Origin: Lacinutrix sp.
Lineage (GTDB): Bacteria; Bacteroidota; Bacteroidia; Flavobacteriales; Flavobacteriaceae
NCBI RefSeq assembly: GCF_029238095.1
Contig: NZ_JAQWGS010000013.1
Coordinates: 1 to 52,496 of the forward strand
Direction: 5' to 3'
DNA: 52,496 bases
The notes beneath the pieces were generated by a model. The model was not told the DNA's origin and did no database searches. It saw only the letters and a list, made by a program, of their open reading frames with translations. This document shows, piece by piece, positions 8,094-16,227 of the stretch (positions within the stretch are counted from its first letter, which is position 1; the number at the start of each line of letters is the position of its first letter). Made by a program: the position numbers and the translations under genes.

Positions 8094-8627
8094 TTATAGT
8101 TTCAAATTTATAGAAAACAAATACATGCTTATTGTGTTTTTATTATTTAAATTTAATCTTGGCATAATACCTAAATCAAGTTTTGAGCTAACGGAAAAAT
8201 AAAGTTGTAATTGAATTGGAATATTTAAGCTGGTTCCATTTTCTTTATTCTTAAGTTTTGTTTGTTCCAAAATGCCTATTCCAGAAAAAAGGTTTAGATA
8301 TAAATTCTCATTAAACAGTATCCTTCTTCCATACAATAGGTCGAAAGTAATAAAAGTGTGGACTGTGTTTTTTAGAATTTCATCTTCGTTTAAAACGCCT
8401 AAACCCAATGAAATACTTGATGATAAAAGATGATTATCTAATTTAAAGTTAGCTTGAATTACTCCTGAAACACCAGATCTATCATCATTTTTTTCTAATG
8501 TGTAAATTCCAGTTCCGTTATTAATAGACTCTATCTTTAGACTTGATTTTTCTTGACTAAAGGAGACTAAACTTAGATTGAATAGCGTAATTATGATTAT
8601 TTTTTTAACACACTTAACGTCTCTCAT
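8094..8627 (-). CDS. Secreted beta-rich protein, possibly small outer-membrane barrel
   Basis: The 177-residue product has a Sec-type signal peptide (about residues 8-25, ending L-V-S-F-S-Q) and then alternating polar/hydrophobic segments (for example L-L-S-S-S-I-S-L-G-L-G-V and the C-terminal S-M-Y-L-F-S-I-N-L-K-L) like strands of a small beta-barrel ending at the chain terminus. I do not recognise a family. Its start codon overlaps the folA stop by 14 bases, so translation is probably coupled to folA. Confidence 0.6.
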   Translation of the reverse strand: MRDVKCVKKIIIITLFNLSLVSFSQEKSSLKIESINNGTGIYTLEKNDDRSGVSGVIQANFKLDNHLLSSSISLGLGVLNEDEILKNTVHTFITFDLLYGRRILFNENLYLNLFSGIGILEQTKLKNKENGTSLNIPIQLQLYFSVSSKLDLGIMPRLNLNNKNTISMYLFSINLKL

Positions 8628-9495
8628 AAGTCAAAAAAGAAAACGTATACTTATGGTTTTCGTCTTGCGCATGAATTTTACTTTGTGTTTCTGTCCATTC
8701 ATTCTTGTTTATTTCTGGAAAAAAAGTATCTGCATCAAATGTAGAATGTACGCGTGTGAGTTCTATTTTAGAAGTAAAAGGCAAGGCTTGTTTGTAAATT
8801 TCACCTCCACCAATTATAAAAGGTTGACTGTCTCCACTTGCTGCATCTATGGCATCTTCTATAGAATTTACTACTAAAACACCTTCTGGAGCTTGGTAAT
8901 CTTTTTGTCTTGAAATTACAACATGAGTTCTATTAGGCAATGGTTTCGGGAAGCTTTCAAACGTTTTACGTCCCATAATTATATGGTGTCCAGAAGTAAG
9001 TGCTTTAAAACGTTTTAAATCGTCTTTTAAATGCCAAATAAGGTCGTTATTTTTTCCTATTTCATTATTTTCTCCAGCAGCAACAATAATAGTAAGGTTT
9101 TTATGAGGCTCTATTTTAGTTTCTGTTGTAGTTGAGACTAGGTTGTTTTTTAAAGTTTCAATCTTTTCTTGTTGTTTAGCAACTAATTTTTCTATTTGTG
9201 TTTTTTCCCAGTCTTTTCCCATGAATTTATAGGTAATGAAAACATTAAAAGCATGATATAAAAAGAAAAACAACCAAACAGAAATAGCAATTACAAACCA
9301 GTTTAATCCAAAAATAGTAAAGTCTTTACCAATGCCTAAAACTGTATTTGCAAGAATTAAAAAAACTGCTCCAATTAAGAACACCACAAAATGAACATAT
9401 AATCCTTTTTTTTGTTTTACCCGACGTTGAGCGTTTTCTATAAGCGCTAATTGTTCTTGGTCTATTTGCGGTTTTTGTTTCTTTTTTCCGAACAT
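8614..9495 (-). CDS. folA: 2TM-domain / dihydrofolate reductase fusion
   Basis: The C-terminal part (about 132-293) is a complete dihydrofolate reductase, which uses NADPH to reduce dihydrofolate to tetrahydrofolate. It has the I-I-V-A-A start, the substrate-binding acid in W-H-L-K-D-D159-L, the cofactor motif M-G-R-K-T-F-E-S, and the I-I-G-G-G-E-I-Y loop (227-234). Unusually, it is preceded by about 130 residues: a basic N-terminus, two membrane helices (about 32-52 and 62-82) of the '2TM domain' family, and a charged probable coiled-coil linker (95-120). The enzyme should therefore be tethered to the inner membrane facing the cytoplasm. Usual DHFR length is about 160 residues, and 2TM proteins are normally separate. 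It is close to thyA, whose reaction makes its substrate. Confidence 0.93.
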   Translation of the reverse strand: MFGKKKQKPQIDQEQLALIENAQRRVKQKKGLYVHFVVFLIGAVFLILANTVLGIGKDFTIFGLNWFVIAISVWLFFFLYHAFNVFITYKFMGKDWEKTQIEKLVAKQQEKIETLKNNLVSTTTETKIEPHKNLTIIVAAGENNEIGKNNDLIWHLKDDLKRFKALTSGHHIIMGRKTFESFPKPLPNRTHVVISRQKDYQAPEGVLVVNSIEDAIDAASGDSQPFIIGGGEIYKQALPFTSKIELTRVHSTFDADTFFPEINKNEWTETQSKIHAQDENHKYTFSFLTYERR

Positions 9496-9555
9496 AATTT
9501 CTATTAAAGATGTAAAGTTAGAAATTTAATACCAATTTTAATTTTTTTATTTAAC

Positions 9556-9577
9556 AATCAAATGTTTACGTTTGATT
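9556..9577. repeat. Intergenic inverted repeat between folA and the TonB-C-like gene
   Basis: AATCAAA and TTTGATT form a 7-bp stem around an 8-base loop in the 189-bp gap upstream of folA. There is no clean T-tract on either side, so a role as terminator of the upstream minus-strand gene is doubtful. The rest of the gap is plain AT-rich sequence. Confidence 0.3.
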
Positions 9578-9684
9578 ATCATCTTTTTACGTATTTCAAG
9601 TTGGCTGTTAAATCAGCAAAAAAACTATGATATATTTATAAATAGGTAACAAAAATTAGTAAACCAATAATTCTTTATTAAAAA

Positions 9685-10830
9685 TTAAAAATTAAAAGTA
9701 AACGGTAAACTATAAGATGCTTTTACTGGTTTTCCATCCTTTGTTGCAGGAATAAAAACAGGTAGCATTTTAATTGCATTAGCTACATCATTTCTTACTG
9801 CATAATGAGATCCATTTATTTTTATGTTTTCAACTTCGCCTTTTTCATTAACATCGAAATAAGCAAAAACGCGATGACTTCCATTAAGTTTGTGCTTTTT
9901 GCTAAATTCATCATTTAAATTTCTACCAACAATTTGAATTATTTTCTTTTTTGTGCAAAGTAGCTTCTGTTGGTTAGTTTTAAGTTTATTACAACTCGAT
10001 AAAATTGGCCCATTTTCAATCTGAGTACTTTTATTGATAGTTTGTAATAATTTTAAATCTTGATTGCTTTCTGAGATAAATGATTTGTTGCCAAAAGTTT
10101 CATTAATAGTAATCTTAAATGGCATTGAATAACAGGTGTTTGTTTCTAAATTAGAGAAAATAGATACCGTTGATAAATCGGTTTCACTTAATACTTTTTT
10201 CAACATAATGTCGAAATTAACATGAGGCGATTCAAAATATAAATCATTAACTGTTCTATCTTCTGAAAGATGAAAAAAAAGGCTTCCCTCAACTTTTTGA
10301 GCTAAAAGTTTATAGCCAAGTTTGCTTGCAGTAACTATTATTGGTACTTCTCCAGAGTTAATATTTAAGTGTTCTTCAAGTTTATATCTATGAATGGACT
10401 TTAGCTCATAGTTATCGTTAACGTAATATTGAGGTATATAAGTGAAATAAAAATCTTGAGGTGTTTTTACAATTAAAGCTTTTCCAGGTGAAAACTTAGG
10501 TAATAGCAACAAGACTCTTTTAATTTCTTCATTAAAAACTGAAACGTCTGTATTAATATTAATAGAGTTTACAATACCATTTTTACTTATTATCATGTTA
10601 AAATTAAACTCAATTGAATCTTGTGGTTTAAAGTATTGTTTCACAAAATTTTGAGATACTGTATTGGCTATAAAATCTTGAATATTATGGTTTAAAGAAT
10701 TTAAAGCAGTTGTATGGTTGGATTCTTTATCTATTCTATTAAAAGAAGGAACTTGCTCGGCGTTTATTTCATATTGAGAAAATACAATATTTGAAATAAA
10801 TAATATAATAATTATTATAACGTTTTTCAT
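9685..10830 (-). CDS. Secreted protein with two TonB C-terminal-like segments
   Basis: The 381-residue protein has a clear signal peptide (1-19, ending I-V-F-S-Q) and no further membrane helix. The C-terminal 85 residues (R-V-F-A-Y-F-D-V-N-E-K-G-E-V-E-N-I-K-I, then L-P-V-F-I-P-A-T-K-D-G-K-P-V) match the fold signature of TonB C-terminal domains: a strand, a G-x-V-x-x turn, a helix, then the 'P-A-x-x-x-G-x-P-V' hairpin. A weaker copy lies near residues 70-135 (I-S-K-N-G-I-V-N-S-I, L-P-K-F-S-P-G-K). It lacks a TonB-type N-terminal anchor and proline-rich linker, so it is not a classical energy transducer. It follows thyA by three bases and is probably co-transcribed with it. Confidence 0.65.
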   Translation of the reverse strand: MKNVIIIIILFISNIVFSQYEINAEQVPSFNRIDKESNHTTALNSLNHNIQDFIANTVSQNFVKQYFKPQDSIEFNFNMIISKNGIVNSININTDVSVFNEEIKRVLLLLPKFSPGKALIVKTPQDFYFTYIPQYYVNDNYELKSIHRYKLEEHLNINSGEVPIIVTASKLGYKLLAQKVEGSLFFHLSEDRTVNDLYFESPHVNFDIMLKKVLSETDLSTVSIFSNLETNTCYSMPFKITINETFGNKSFISESNQDLKLLQTINKSTQIENGPILSSCNKLKTNQQKLLCTKKKIIQIVGRNLNDEFSKKHKLNGSHRVFAYFDVNEKGEVENIKINGSHYAVRNDVANAIKMLPVFIPATKDGKPVKASYSLPFTFNF

Positions 10831-10833
10831 AAT

Positions 10834-11658
10834 TTAAACAGCAACTGTACCTTTAATGTGTGGATGTGGATTGTAATCTTCTAATGTGAAATCTTCAAAG
10901 TTAAAATCGAAAATATTGGTAATCTCTGGATTGAGTTTCATTTTTGGTAAAGGTCTACACTCTCGAGATAATTGTAATTCTAATTGTTCTATATGATTGT
11001 TGTAAATATGTGCATCACCAAAAGTATGAATAAATTCTCCCGCTTGGTAACCACAAACTTGTGCCATCATTTCTGTAAATAATGCATAAGATGCAATGTT
11101 AAAAGGTACGCCTAAAAAAATATCTGCACTACGTTGGTATAGTTGGCAAGATAATTTGCCGTCTGCTACATAAAACTGAAAGAATGCATGACAAGGAGGT
11201 AAGGCAGCTTTGCCATTGGCAACATTCTCATCGAAAGATTTTGAAGTGTCTGGTAATACTGAAGGATTCCAAGCAGAAACTAGCATACGTCTACTGTTTG
11301 GGTTGTTTTTTAGAGTATGAATAACTTCTGTAATTTGGTCTACTTCGTCACTATTCCAATTACGCCATTGGTGCCCATAAACAGGACCTAAATCACCATT
11401 TTTATCTGCCCAAGAATTCCATATTTTTACACCATTCTCTGTTAGGTAATTAATATTTGTATCGCCTTTTAAGAACCAAAGTAGTTCGTAAATAATAGAT
11501 TTTAAGTGTAGTTTTTTTGTAGTAACCATTGGGAAACCTTCGCTTAAATTGAATCGCATTTGGTAACCAAAAACACTTTTAGTTCCTGTTCCTGTTCTGT
11601 CTCCTTTTTCGTTTCCGTTTTTTAAAACGTGCTGTACTAAATCGTGGTATTGCTTCAT
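10834..11658 (-). CDS. thyA: Thymidylate synthase
   Basis: ThyA methylates dUMP to dTMP using methylene-tetrahydrofolate, releasing dihydrofolate that DHFR must recycle. The 274-residue protein is the compact form. Visible landmarks are [10 protein letters not shown] near the N-terminus, the phosphate-binding Arg pair in N-S-R-R-M, the nucleophile Cys156 in [10 protein letters not shown], and the C-terminal H-P-x-I-K-G-T-V-A-V. I chose the second ATG (11658), since M-K-Q-Y-H is the usual family start; another ATG lies two codons upstream. A possible -7 box (TATTTTTG on the minus strand, 11741-11748) sits at the edge of the dispersed repeat upstream. Confidence 0.97.
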   Translation of the reverse strand: MKQYHDLVQHVLKNGNEKGDRTGTGTKSVFGYQMRFNLSEGFPMVTTKKLHLKSIIYELLWFLKGDTNINYLTENGVKIWNSWADKNGDLGPVYGHQWRNWNSDEVDQITEVIHTLKNNPNSRRMLVSAWNPSVLPDTSKSFDENVANGKAALPPCHAFFQFYVADGKLSCQLYQRSADIFLGVPFNIASYALFTEMMAQVCGYQAGEFIHTFGDAHIYNNHIEQLELQLSRECRPLPKMKLNPEITNIFDFNFEDFTLEDYNPHPHIKGTVAV

Positions 11659-11664
11659 ATTCAT

Positions 11665-11742
11665 TTCCCACGAAAGTGGGAATCTTTTTTAGTTAACTAA
11701 AGTATTAATATATTGAGATTCTTCGCTAAGCTCAGAATGACA
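11665..11742. repeat. Dispersed flavobacterial intergenic repeat (two hairpin modules)
   Basis: Directly upstream of thyA, TTCCCAC-GAAA-GTGGGAA (11665-11682) forms a perfect 7-bp hairpin followed by TC and T-run. At 11715-11742 lies a second module, GAGATTCTTCGC-TAAG-CTCAGAATGACA, with ATTCT/AGAAT ends. From memory, sequences of the form 'CATTCCCACGAAAGTGGGAATC...GAGATTCTTCGCTAAGCTCAGAATGACA' recur many times in flavobacterial genomes. It is non-coding and may alter mRNA ends or carry a -7 box for thyA at its edge. Confidence 0.65.
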
Positions 11743-11768
11743 AAAATATGTGTGGTTAAAAATATAAA

Positions 11769-11798
11769 AAAGCTTCAAGTCTAGTGAATTGAAGCTTT
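11769..11798 (-). terminator. Terminator after the nucleoside transporter gene
   Basis: A 10-bp stem AAAGCTTCAA/TTGAAGCTTT with a 10-base loop is followed on the minus strand by a further T-rich run. It lies 28 bases beyond the transporter stop codon and separates that gene from thyA. Confidence 0.8.
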
Positions 11799-11825
11799 GT
11801 TTTATATTAAAAGTTATTAACGGTT

Positions 11826-13529
11826 TTACCCAATTATCATTCCAGCAATAGTAGCAGAAATTAATGAGGCAATTGTACCACCAATTAAAGCCTTCATACC
11901 AAATTTAGAAAGTTGCTTGCGTTGTCCTGGCGCAAGAGAACCAATACCTCCAATTTGAATTCCAATAGAAGCGAAGTTTGCAAATCCACACAACATATAT
12001 GTTGCCATGATTATAGATTTTTCGTAGGTTAAATGTGTTACATTCGATACATTTTTAAGATCTGCTAATTGAATGTAACCTACAAATTCACTCGCTGCTA
12101 ATTTAATGCCTAGAAGTTGTCCCATTAACATAATGTCTTCTTTTGCTACACCAATTAACCACATTAAAGGCGAAAAAATGGTTCCTAACATGGCTTCTAA
12201 TGATAAAGCTTGATATGGTGAGTTAGCACTAACCCATTCATTTAAACCTCCTATAGTGCCTATCTTTAACAATCCGTAATTTACCATAGCAATGAAAGCT
12301 ACAAAAACCAAAAGCATCGCTCCAACATTAACTGCAAGTTTTAAACCTTCGGTAGTTCCATTTGCAATTGCATCTAAAAAGTTAGAGCCTATTTTCTCTT
12401 GAGATACAGCTACATCAGTATTGATTTTTTCGGTCTGAGGAAACAGTATTTTAGAAATTACTATAGCTCCAGGAGCAGCCATTACAGAAGCTGCAAGCAA
12501 GTGTTTTGCATATACTAGTTTTAAAGCTTCATCATCACCACCAAGAAAGCCAATGTAGGCTGCTAAAACTGCACCTGCTACTGTAGCCATTCCACCAATC
12601 ATAACTAGTAAGATTTCAGATTTATTCATTTTTTCTAAATAGGCTTTAATAAGAAGTGGCGCTTCTGTTTGACCTAGAAATATATTACCTGCAACACTTA
12701 AACTTTCTGCTCCAGAAATACCTAATAGTTTAGTTAATAACCATCCCATGGCCTGAACTACTTTTTGAATGATACCTAAATAAAAGAGCACTGAAGTTAA
12801 TGCTGAAAAGAATAAAATTGTAGGTAGTACTTGAAATGCGAATATAAATCCATAAGAGGTAACATCCATGAAGCCTCCAAAAAGGAATTTGCTACCAGCT
12901 TGTGTGAAGCCTAATATTTTAATAAAAATTTTTCCTACAAATTCAAATATTGTTTTTATAAAACCAATTTTTAAAACTCCAATGGCAATAATTAATTGAA
13001 AAGTTAAACCAATTCCCACTGTTTTCCAATTCACAGCTCTACGATTACTACTAAATAAAAACGCAATAAATATTAGCGAAATCATGCCTAAAACTCCTCT
13101 CCATAAGCTGTTAAATGAGAAGCCTTGACTTGGTATTATGGTGTCAGTTATAGCAGTTTCAATAGGAACTATATCATCAGAAGTTTTACTTCTAAATGAA
13201 TAAATACTACCTTTTTCTGAGAGTACTAATGTAGAATCTGTTTTAGTGGCAATTTTAAAAGTATAAATAGTGTCTTTGGGAGCTTCAAAATAAAAAATAA
13301 GTAGGTTGTTTTGATATAAATAATCTCCAAAAGCTTTTTCTTTAGAATGTATAGAAGAAATTTCAAAACTTCCTTCTTTTAGTTCTAGAGTAGGAATAGG
13401 TGGAAATATAGATTCTTCTGGTTGATTTACTGAAACATCCATTTCCCAAACCTTTTCTAATTCTTGACCTGAAGCAGTTGTTATTCCAAAAAAAATAGCT
13501 GCAATAGCGAATAGTATATTCTTAATCAT
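11826..13529 (-). CDS. Concentrative nucleoside transporter (NupC/CNT) with N-terminal periplasmic domain
   Basis: CNT transporters import nucleosides with Na+ or H+ across the inner membrane. The C-terminal 400 residues carry the CNT core: repeated membrane helices, the G-Q-T-E-A-P-L-L motif, and a late hairpin with S-E-F-V-G-Y and the G-F-A-N-F-A-S-I-G-I signature. Before it are a signal peptide (M-I-K-N-I-L-F-A-I-A-A...A-S-G-Q) and about 120 residues of soluble beta-rich sequence that would be periplasmic. I set the start at 13529, 4 bases after the nuclease stop, because that Met begins the signal peptide; an earlier in-frame Met would overlap the nuclease gene. Product is 567 residues against about 400 for plain NupC. 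It likely feeds nucleosides into the same pool as thyA. Confidence 0.9.
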   Translation of the reverse strand: MIKNILFAIAAIFFGITTASGQELEKVWEMDVSVNQPEESIFPPIPTLELKEGSFEISSIHSKEKAFGDYLYQNNLLIFYFEAPKDTIYTFKIATKTDSTLVLSEKGSIYSFRSKTSDDIVPIETAITDTIIPSQGFSFNSLWRGVLGMISLIFIAFLFSSNRRAVNWKTVGIGLTFQLIIAIGVLKIGFIKTIFEFVGKIFIKILGFTQAGSKFLFGGFMDVTSYGFIFAFQVLPTILFFSALTSVLFYLGIIQKVVQAMGWLLTKLLGISGAESLSVAGNIFLGQTEAPLLIKAYLEKMNKSEILLVMIGGMATVAGAVLAAYIGFLGGDDEALKLVYAKHLLAASVMAAPGAIVISKILFPQTEKINTDVAVSQEKIGSNFLDAIANGTTEGLKLAVNVGAMLLVFVAFIAMVNYGLLKIGTIGGLNEWVSANSPYQALSLEAMLGTIFSPLMWLIGVAKEDIMLMGQLLGIKLAASEFVGYIQLADLKNVSNVTHLTYEKSIIMATYMLCGFANFASIGIQIGGIGSLAPGQRKQLSKFGMKALIGGTIASLISATIAGMIIG

Positions 13530-13533
13530 AAGG

Positions 13534-14151
13534 TTAGCGTTTAGAAATTTCATCGCGAATTTTTGCTGCTTTTTCGTAGTCTTCGTTTGCAACAGCATCG
13601 TTAAGGAGGTTGTTTAATTCTTCTAAAGTGTGAGATTTATAATCTTCTTTATCAGTAAATTCTAATTCTTCGTTAATAATATCTTCAACCAGAATACTGT
13701 CGATGTCGATGTCCTCATTCTCTTCTTTATTTGGATCTGCTTTTAAGTAAATTCCGGCTTTATCTAAGATGTTTTTATAAGTAAAAATAGGCGCTTGAAA
13801 ACGTAAAGCTAGAGCGATAGCGTCGCTAGTTCTGGCATCTATTATTTCTTCGATTTTATCACGTTCGCAAATTAAGCTCGAATAAAAAACACCATCTACT
13901 AATTTATGTATAATGACTTGTTTAACAACAATATCAAATCGATCTGCAAAATTTTTAAATAAATCGTGAGTGAGTGGACGTGGTGGTCTAATTTCTTTTT
14001 CAAGTGCAATAGCAATAGATTGCGCTTCAAAAGCTCCTATAACTATTGGTAATTTACGTTCGCCATCTACTTCATTCAATATCAATGCATACGCGCCATT
14101 TTGAGTTTGGCTGTACGATATTCCTTTTATTTTTAGTCTTACTAAACTCAT
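13534..14151 (-). CDS. DUF151 bifunctional nuclease family protein with UVR motif
   Basis: The 205-residue protein starts directly in the DUF151 domain (about 1-140: I-S-Y-S-Q-T-Q-N-G-A-Y, L-P-I-V-I-G, D-A-R-T-S-D-A-I-A-L-A-L-R) known from plant and bacterial 'bifunctional nucleases' (DNase/RNase reported for the plant member). The C-terminal 35 residues form a UvrB/UvrC-type helical motif (L-E-E-L-N-N-L-L-N-D-A-V-A-N-E-D-Y-E-K-A, then A-K-I-R-D-E-I), usually a protein interaction hairpin. It is followed 4 bases later by the nucleoside transporter, so the two are probably one operon; whether this links nucleic acid breakdown to nucleoside uptake is inference. Confidence 0.88.
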   Translation of the reverse strand: MSLVRLKIKGISYSQTQNGAYALILNEVDGERKLPIVIGAFEAQSIAIALEKEIRPPRPLTHDLFKNFADRFDIVVKQVIIHKLVDGVFYSSLICERDKIEEIIDARTSDAIALALRFQAPIFTYKNILDKAGIYLKADPNKEENEDIDIDSILVEDIINEELEFTDKEDYKSHTLEELNNLLNDAVANEDYEKAAKIRDEISKR

Positions 14152-14167
14152 ATATAATAAATGAAAA

Positions 14168-14208
14168 AACGATTTAAATTGTAAAATGCAATTTAAACCG
14201 CTTTTTTT
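14168..14208 (-). terminator. Terminator of the etfBA operon
   Basis: On the minus strand a long stem (GGTTTAAATTG / CAATTTAAATC with a 7-base loop) is followed by TTTTTTC. It lies between the etfA stop (14230) and the DUF151 gene start (14151). Confidence 0.8.
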
Positions 14209-14229
14209 ACGAGCACAATTTATAAAAAA

Positions 14230-15192
14230 TTAAGCGTTTGCCACTTTAAATGCTTTTAATTTTTCGATAAGTGTTGGTACTACTTCAAAAGCATCACCTA
14301 CAACTCCATAGTCTGCAGCTTTAAAGAAAGGTGCTTCAGGATCTGTATTAATAACTACTTTTACTTTACTAGCGTTAATTCCAGCTAAATGCTGAATGGC
14401 TCCAGAAATACCAATAGCAATATATAAATTAGAGGCTACAGGTTTTCCTGTTTGTCCTACGTGTTCACTATGTGGTCTCCAGCCTAAATCACTTACTGGT
14501 TTAGAACAGGCTGTTGCTGCTCCAAGAACTTCGGCTAACTCTTCTATCATTCCCCAATTCTCTGGACCTTTTAATCCACGACCTGCTGATACTACTGTTT
14601 CTGCATCTGCAATGGTTACTTTGTCTGTAGCTTTGTCAACAGATTGTACACTAACTCCAGATTCCGGAATTGATGGAGAAAAATCTTCAGATGTAGCACT
14701 TGCACTGTTTTCAACTAAACCAAAGGCATTGTTAGAAACACCAACTATTTTTACATCTGTATTTATAGTCGTCATGTTAAATGCTTTATTTGTAAATGCC
14801 GTACGTTTTACTGTAAAAGGCGCAGTATTTGATGGTGCTTCTACAACATTTGGAGCATAACCAGCATGGAGTCCTACTGCTAAAATAGGTGCTAAATATT
14901 TGCTATCTGCACTTTGGCTAATGACAACTACTTTTGCGCCTTCTTGTTCTGCTGCTTGTTTTATTACTTCAGCATAAGATTTTGCATTAAATTTTTCTAA
15001 AGTCGAATTAGATACATTTAGTACTTTATCTACACCGTAATTTCCTAATTCACTTGTGTTTGCTGCATTAACTGTTACAGCAGTAACAGTAGTTCCTAGT
15101 TGGTTGGCTACTGCTTTTGCATAAGAAGCAACCTCTAAGGCTGTTTTCTTAAATTTTCCGTTTTCTGATTCTGTATATACTAAAACTGACAT
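14230..15192 (-). CDS. etfA: Electron transfer flavoprotein alpha subunit
   Basis: EtfA, with EtfB, carries electrons from acyl-CoA and related dehydrogenases to the quinone pool via ETF:quinone oxidoreductase. The FAD-binding C-domain is plain: S-A-G-R-G-L-K-G-P, S-D-L-G-W-R-P-H-S-E-H-V-G-Q-T-G-K-P, and A-I-G-I-S-G-A-I-Q-H-L-A-G, then N-T-D-P-E-A-P-F-F. I chose the start at 15192 (M-S-V-L-V-Y-T-E), the normal ETF-alpha N-terminus, giving 320 residues; nine additional codons upstream are open but atypical. It follows etfB by 79 bases and is ended by the hairpin at 14168-14208. Confidence 0.96.
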   Translation of the reverse strand: MSVLVYTESENGKFKKTALEVASYAKAVANQLGTTVTAVTVNAANTSELGNYGVDKVLNVSNSTLEKFNAKSYAEVIKQAAEQEGAKVVVISQSADSKYLAPILAVGLHAGYAPNVVEAPSNTAPFTVKRTAFTNKAFNMTTINTDVKIVGVSNNAFGLVENSASATSEDFSPSIPESGVSVQSVDKATDKVTIADAETVVSAGRGLKGPENWGMIEELAEVLGAATACSKPVSDLGWRPHSEHVGQTGKPVASNLYIAIGISGAIQHLAGINASKVKVVINTDPEAPFFKAADYGVVGDAFEVVPTLIEKLKAFKVANA

Positions 15193-15271
15193 AATATTTT
15201 TTATAAATATAAATTTCAAAAACTAAATTACTAAACACGACCTGTTAGAATTTGTATTTGAGATTTGGTTA

Positions 15272-16018
15272 TTAAATTACCTTTGCTTCGTTATGAAGTA
15301 AGTTTATTAGCTCGTCTAAATTTCCTGCATCTACTAAAGTAACTGAGCCTTTTGGAGCTGGCTTTTTAAATTCTATAGAAGCAGTTTCTGTCTCAGCATC
15401 TGTAGCTTCAACAATTGTTAAAGGTTTTTTACGAGCCATCATAATACCTCTCATGTTAGGAATGCGTAAATCGCTTTCTTCTACTAACCCTTTTTGTCCA
15501 CCAATAACTAAAGGTAAACTTGTAGTAACTGTTTCTTTTCCGCCATCAATTTCTCTTATTGCTGTTGCATTTGTGCCTTCAATATCTAGGCTAATACAAT
15601 TAGTTACAAAGTTTGCTCCTATTAATTCTGAAAGCATTCCAGGTACCATAGCGCCATTATAATCTATAGACTCACGTCCAGCAATTACTAAATCATATCC
15701 ACCATCTTGTACTACTTTTGCTAATTCTTTAGCGACTTGAAAGCCATCTTTAGCTTCGGCATTTACTCTAATAGCAGCATCTGCACCAATAGCTAAAGCT
15801 TTACGTAAAGTGGGTTCTGTTTCTACTCCACCAACATTAACAACATCTAAACTTGCACCTTGTTTTTCTTTAAACCACATAGCACGTGTTAAACCAAACT
15901 CATCGTTAGGGTTAATTACAAATTGTACACCATTAGTGTCGAATTTAGAATCTCCATCTGTAAAATTAATTTTCGATGTAGTATCTGGAACATGGCTAAT
16001 ACACACTAAAATTTTCAT
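15272..16018 (-). CDS. etfB: Electron transfer flavoprotein beta subunit
   Basis: EtfB binds AMP and pairs with EtfA in the ETF heterodimer. The 248-residue sequence has the typical N-terminus M-K-I-L-V-C-I-S-H-V-P-D-T and the N-P-N-D-E-F-G-L motif. The ETF-beta signature region, D-L-V-I-A-G-R-E-S-I-D-Y-N-G-A-M-V-P-G-M-L, and the R-x-P-N-M-R-G-I-M-M-A-R-K-K-P segment are present. It heads a two-gene operon etfB-etfA and is divergent from pdhB across a 209-bp region that contains an 18-bp perfect palindrome. Confidence 0.96.
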   Translation of the reverse strand: MKILVCISHVPDTTSKINFTDGDSKFDTNGVQFVINPNDEFGLTRAMWFKEKQGASLDVVNVGGVETEPTLRKALAIGADAAIRVNAEAKDGFQVAKELAKVVQDGGYDLVIAGRESIDYNGAMVPGMLSELIGANFVTNCISLDIEGTNATAIREIDGGKETVTTSLPLVIGGQKGLVEESDLRIPNMRGIMMARKKPLTIVEATDAETETASIEFKKPAPKGSVTLVDAGNLDELINLLHNEAKVI

Positions 16019-16140
16019 ATATATTATTATTTAATTAAGACTATTTTTTTTGAGAAGCGATTAACTATAACGATATCGTATAATTTGTAATTGCGGCTTC
16101 AGTTTTCAGGTTACGAAGATAATTATTTTATTTCAAAAAA

Positions 16141-16158
16141 TACTATGCACGCATAGTA
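16141..16158. promoter_or_regulatory. Perfect 18-bp palindrome, probable operator
   Basis: TACTATGC-AC-GCATAGTA is a perfect 8-bp inverted repeat with a 2-bp spacer in the etfB/pdhB divergent region. No T-tract follows, and the geometry suits a dimeric regulator (MarR or TetR type). A weak -7-like CGAAGATA (minus-strand TATCTTCG, 16114-16121) would place the palindrome over the -33 region of etfB. The cognate regulator is not in the window. Confidence 0.55.
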
Positions 16159-16199
16159 AATTTTAAATAAATTCTTCTGTATTAGTTTAGAGATATTCT

Positions 16200-16207
16200 T
16201 ATTTTTG
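16200..16207 (+). promoter_or_regulatory. -7 box of pdhB
   Basis: TATTTTTG matches the TAnnTTTG consensus and lies 20 bases before the pdhB start codon. No good TTG is found at the expected distance upstream. Confidence 0.45.
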
Positions 16208-16227
16208 TTTTCAATTTTATAAAGAAT

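Noticed and set aside
13530..13598. Upstream extension of the nucleoside transporter into the nuclease gene
   Set aside because: It would overlap the nuclease by 65 bases and precede the signal peptide with a charged stretch; the Met at 13529 fits better.
16141..16158. Reading the etfB/pdhB palindrome as a terminator
   Set aside because: There is no T-tract on either side and it lies in a divergent promoter region, where termination would make no sense.
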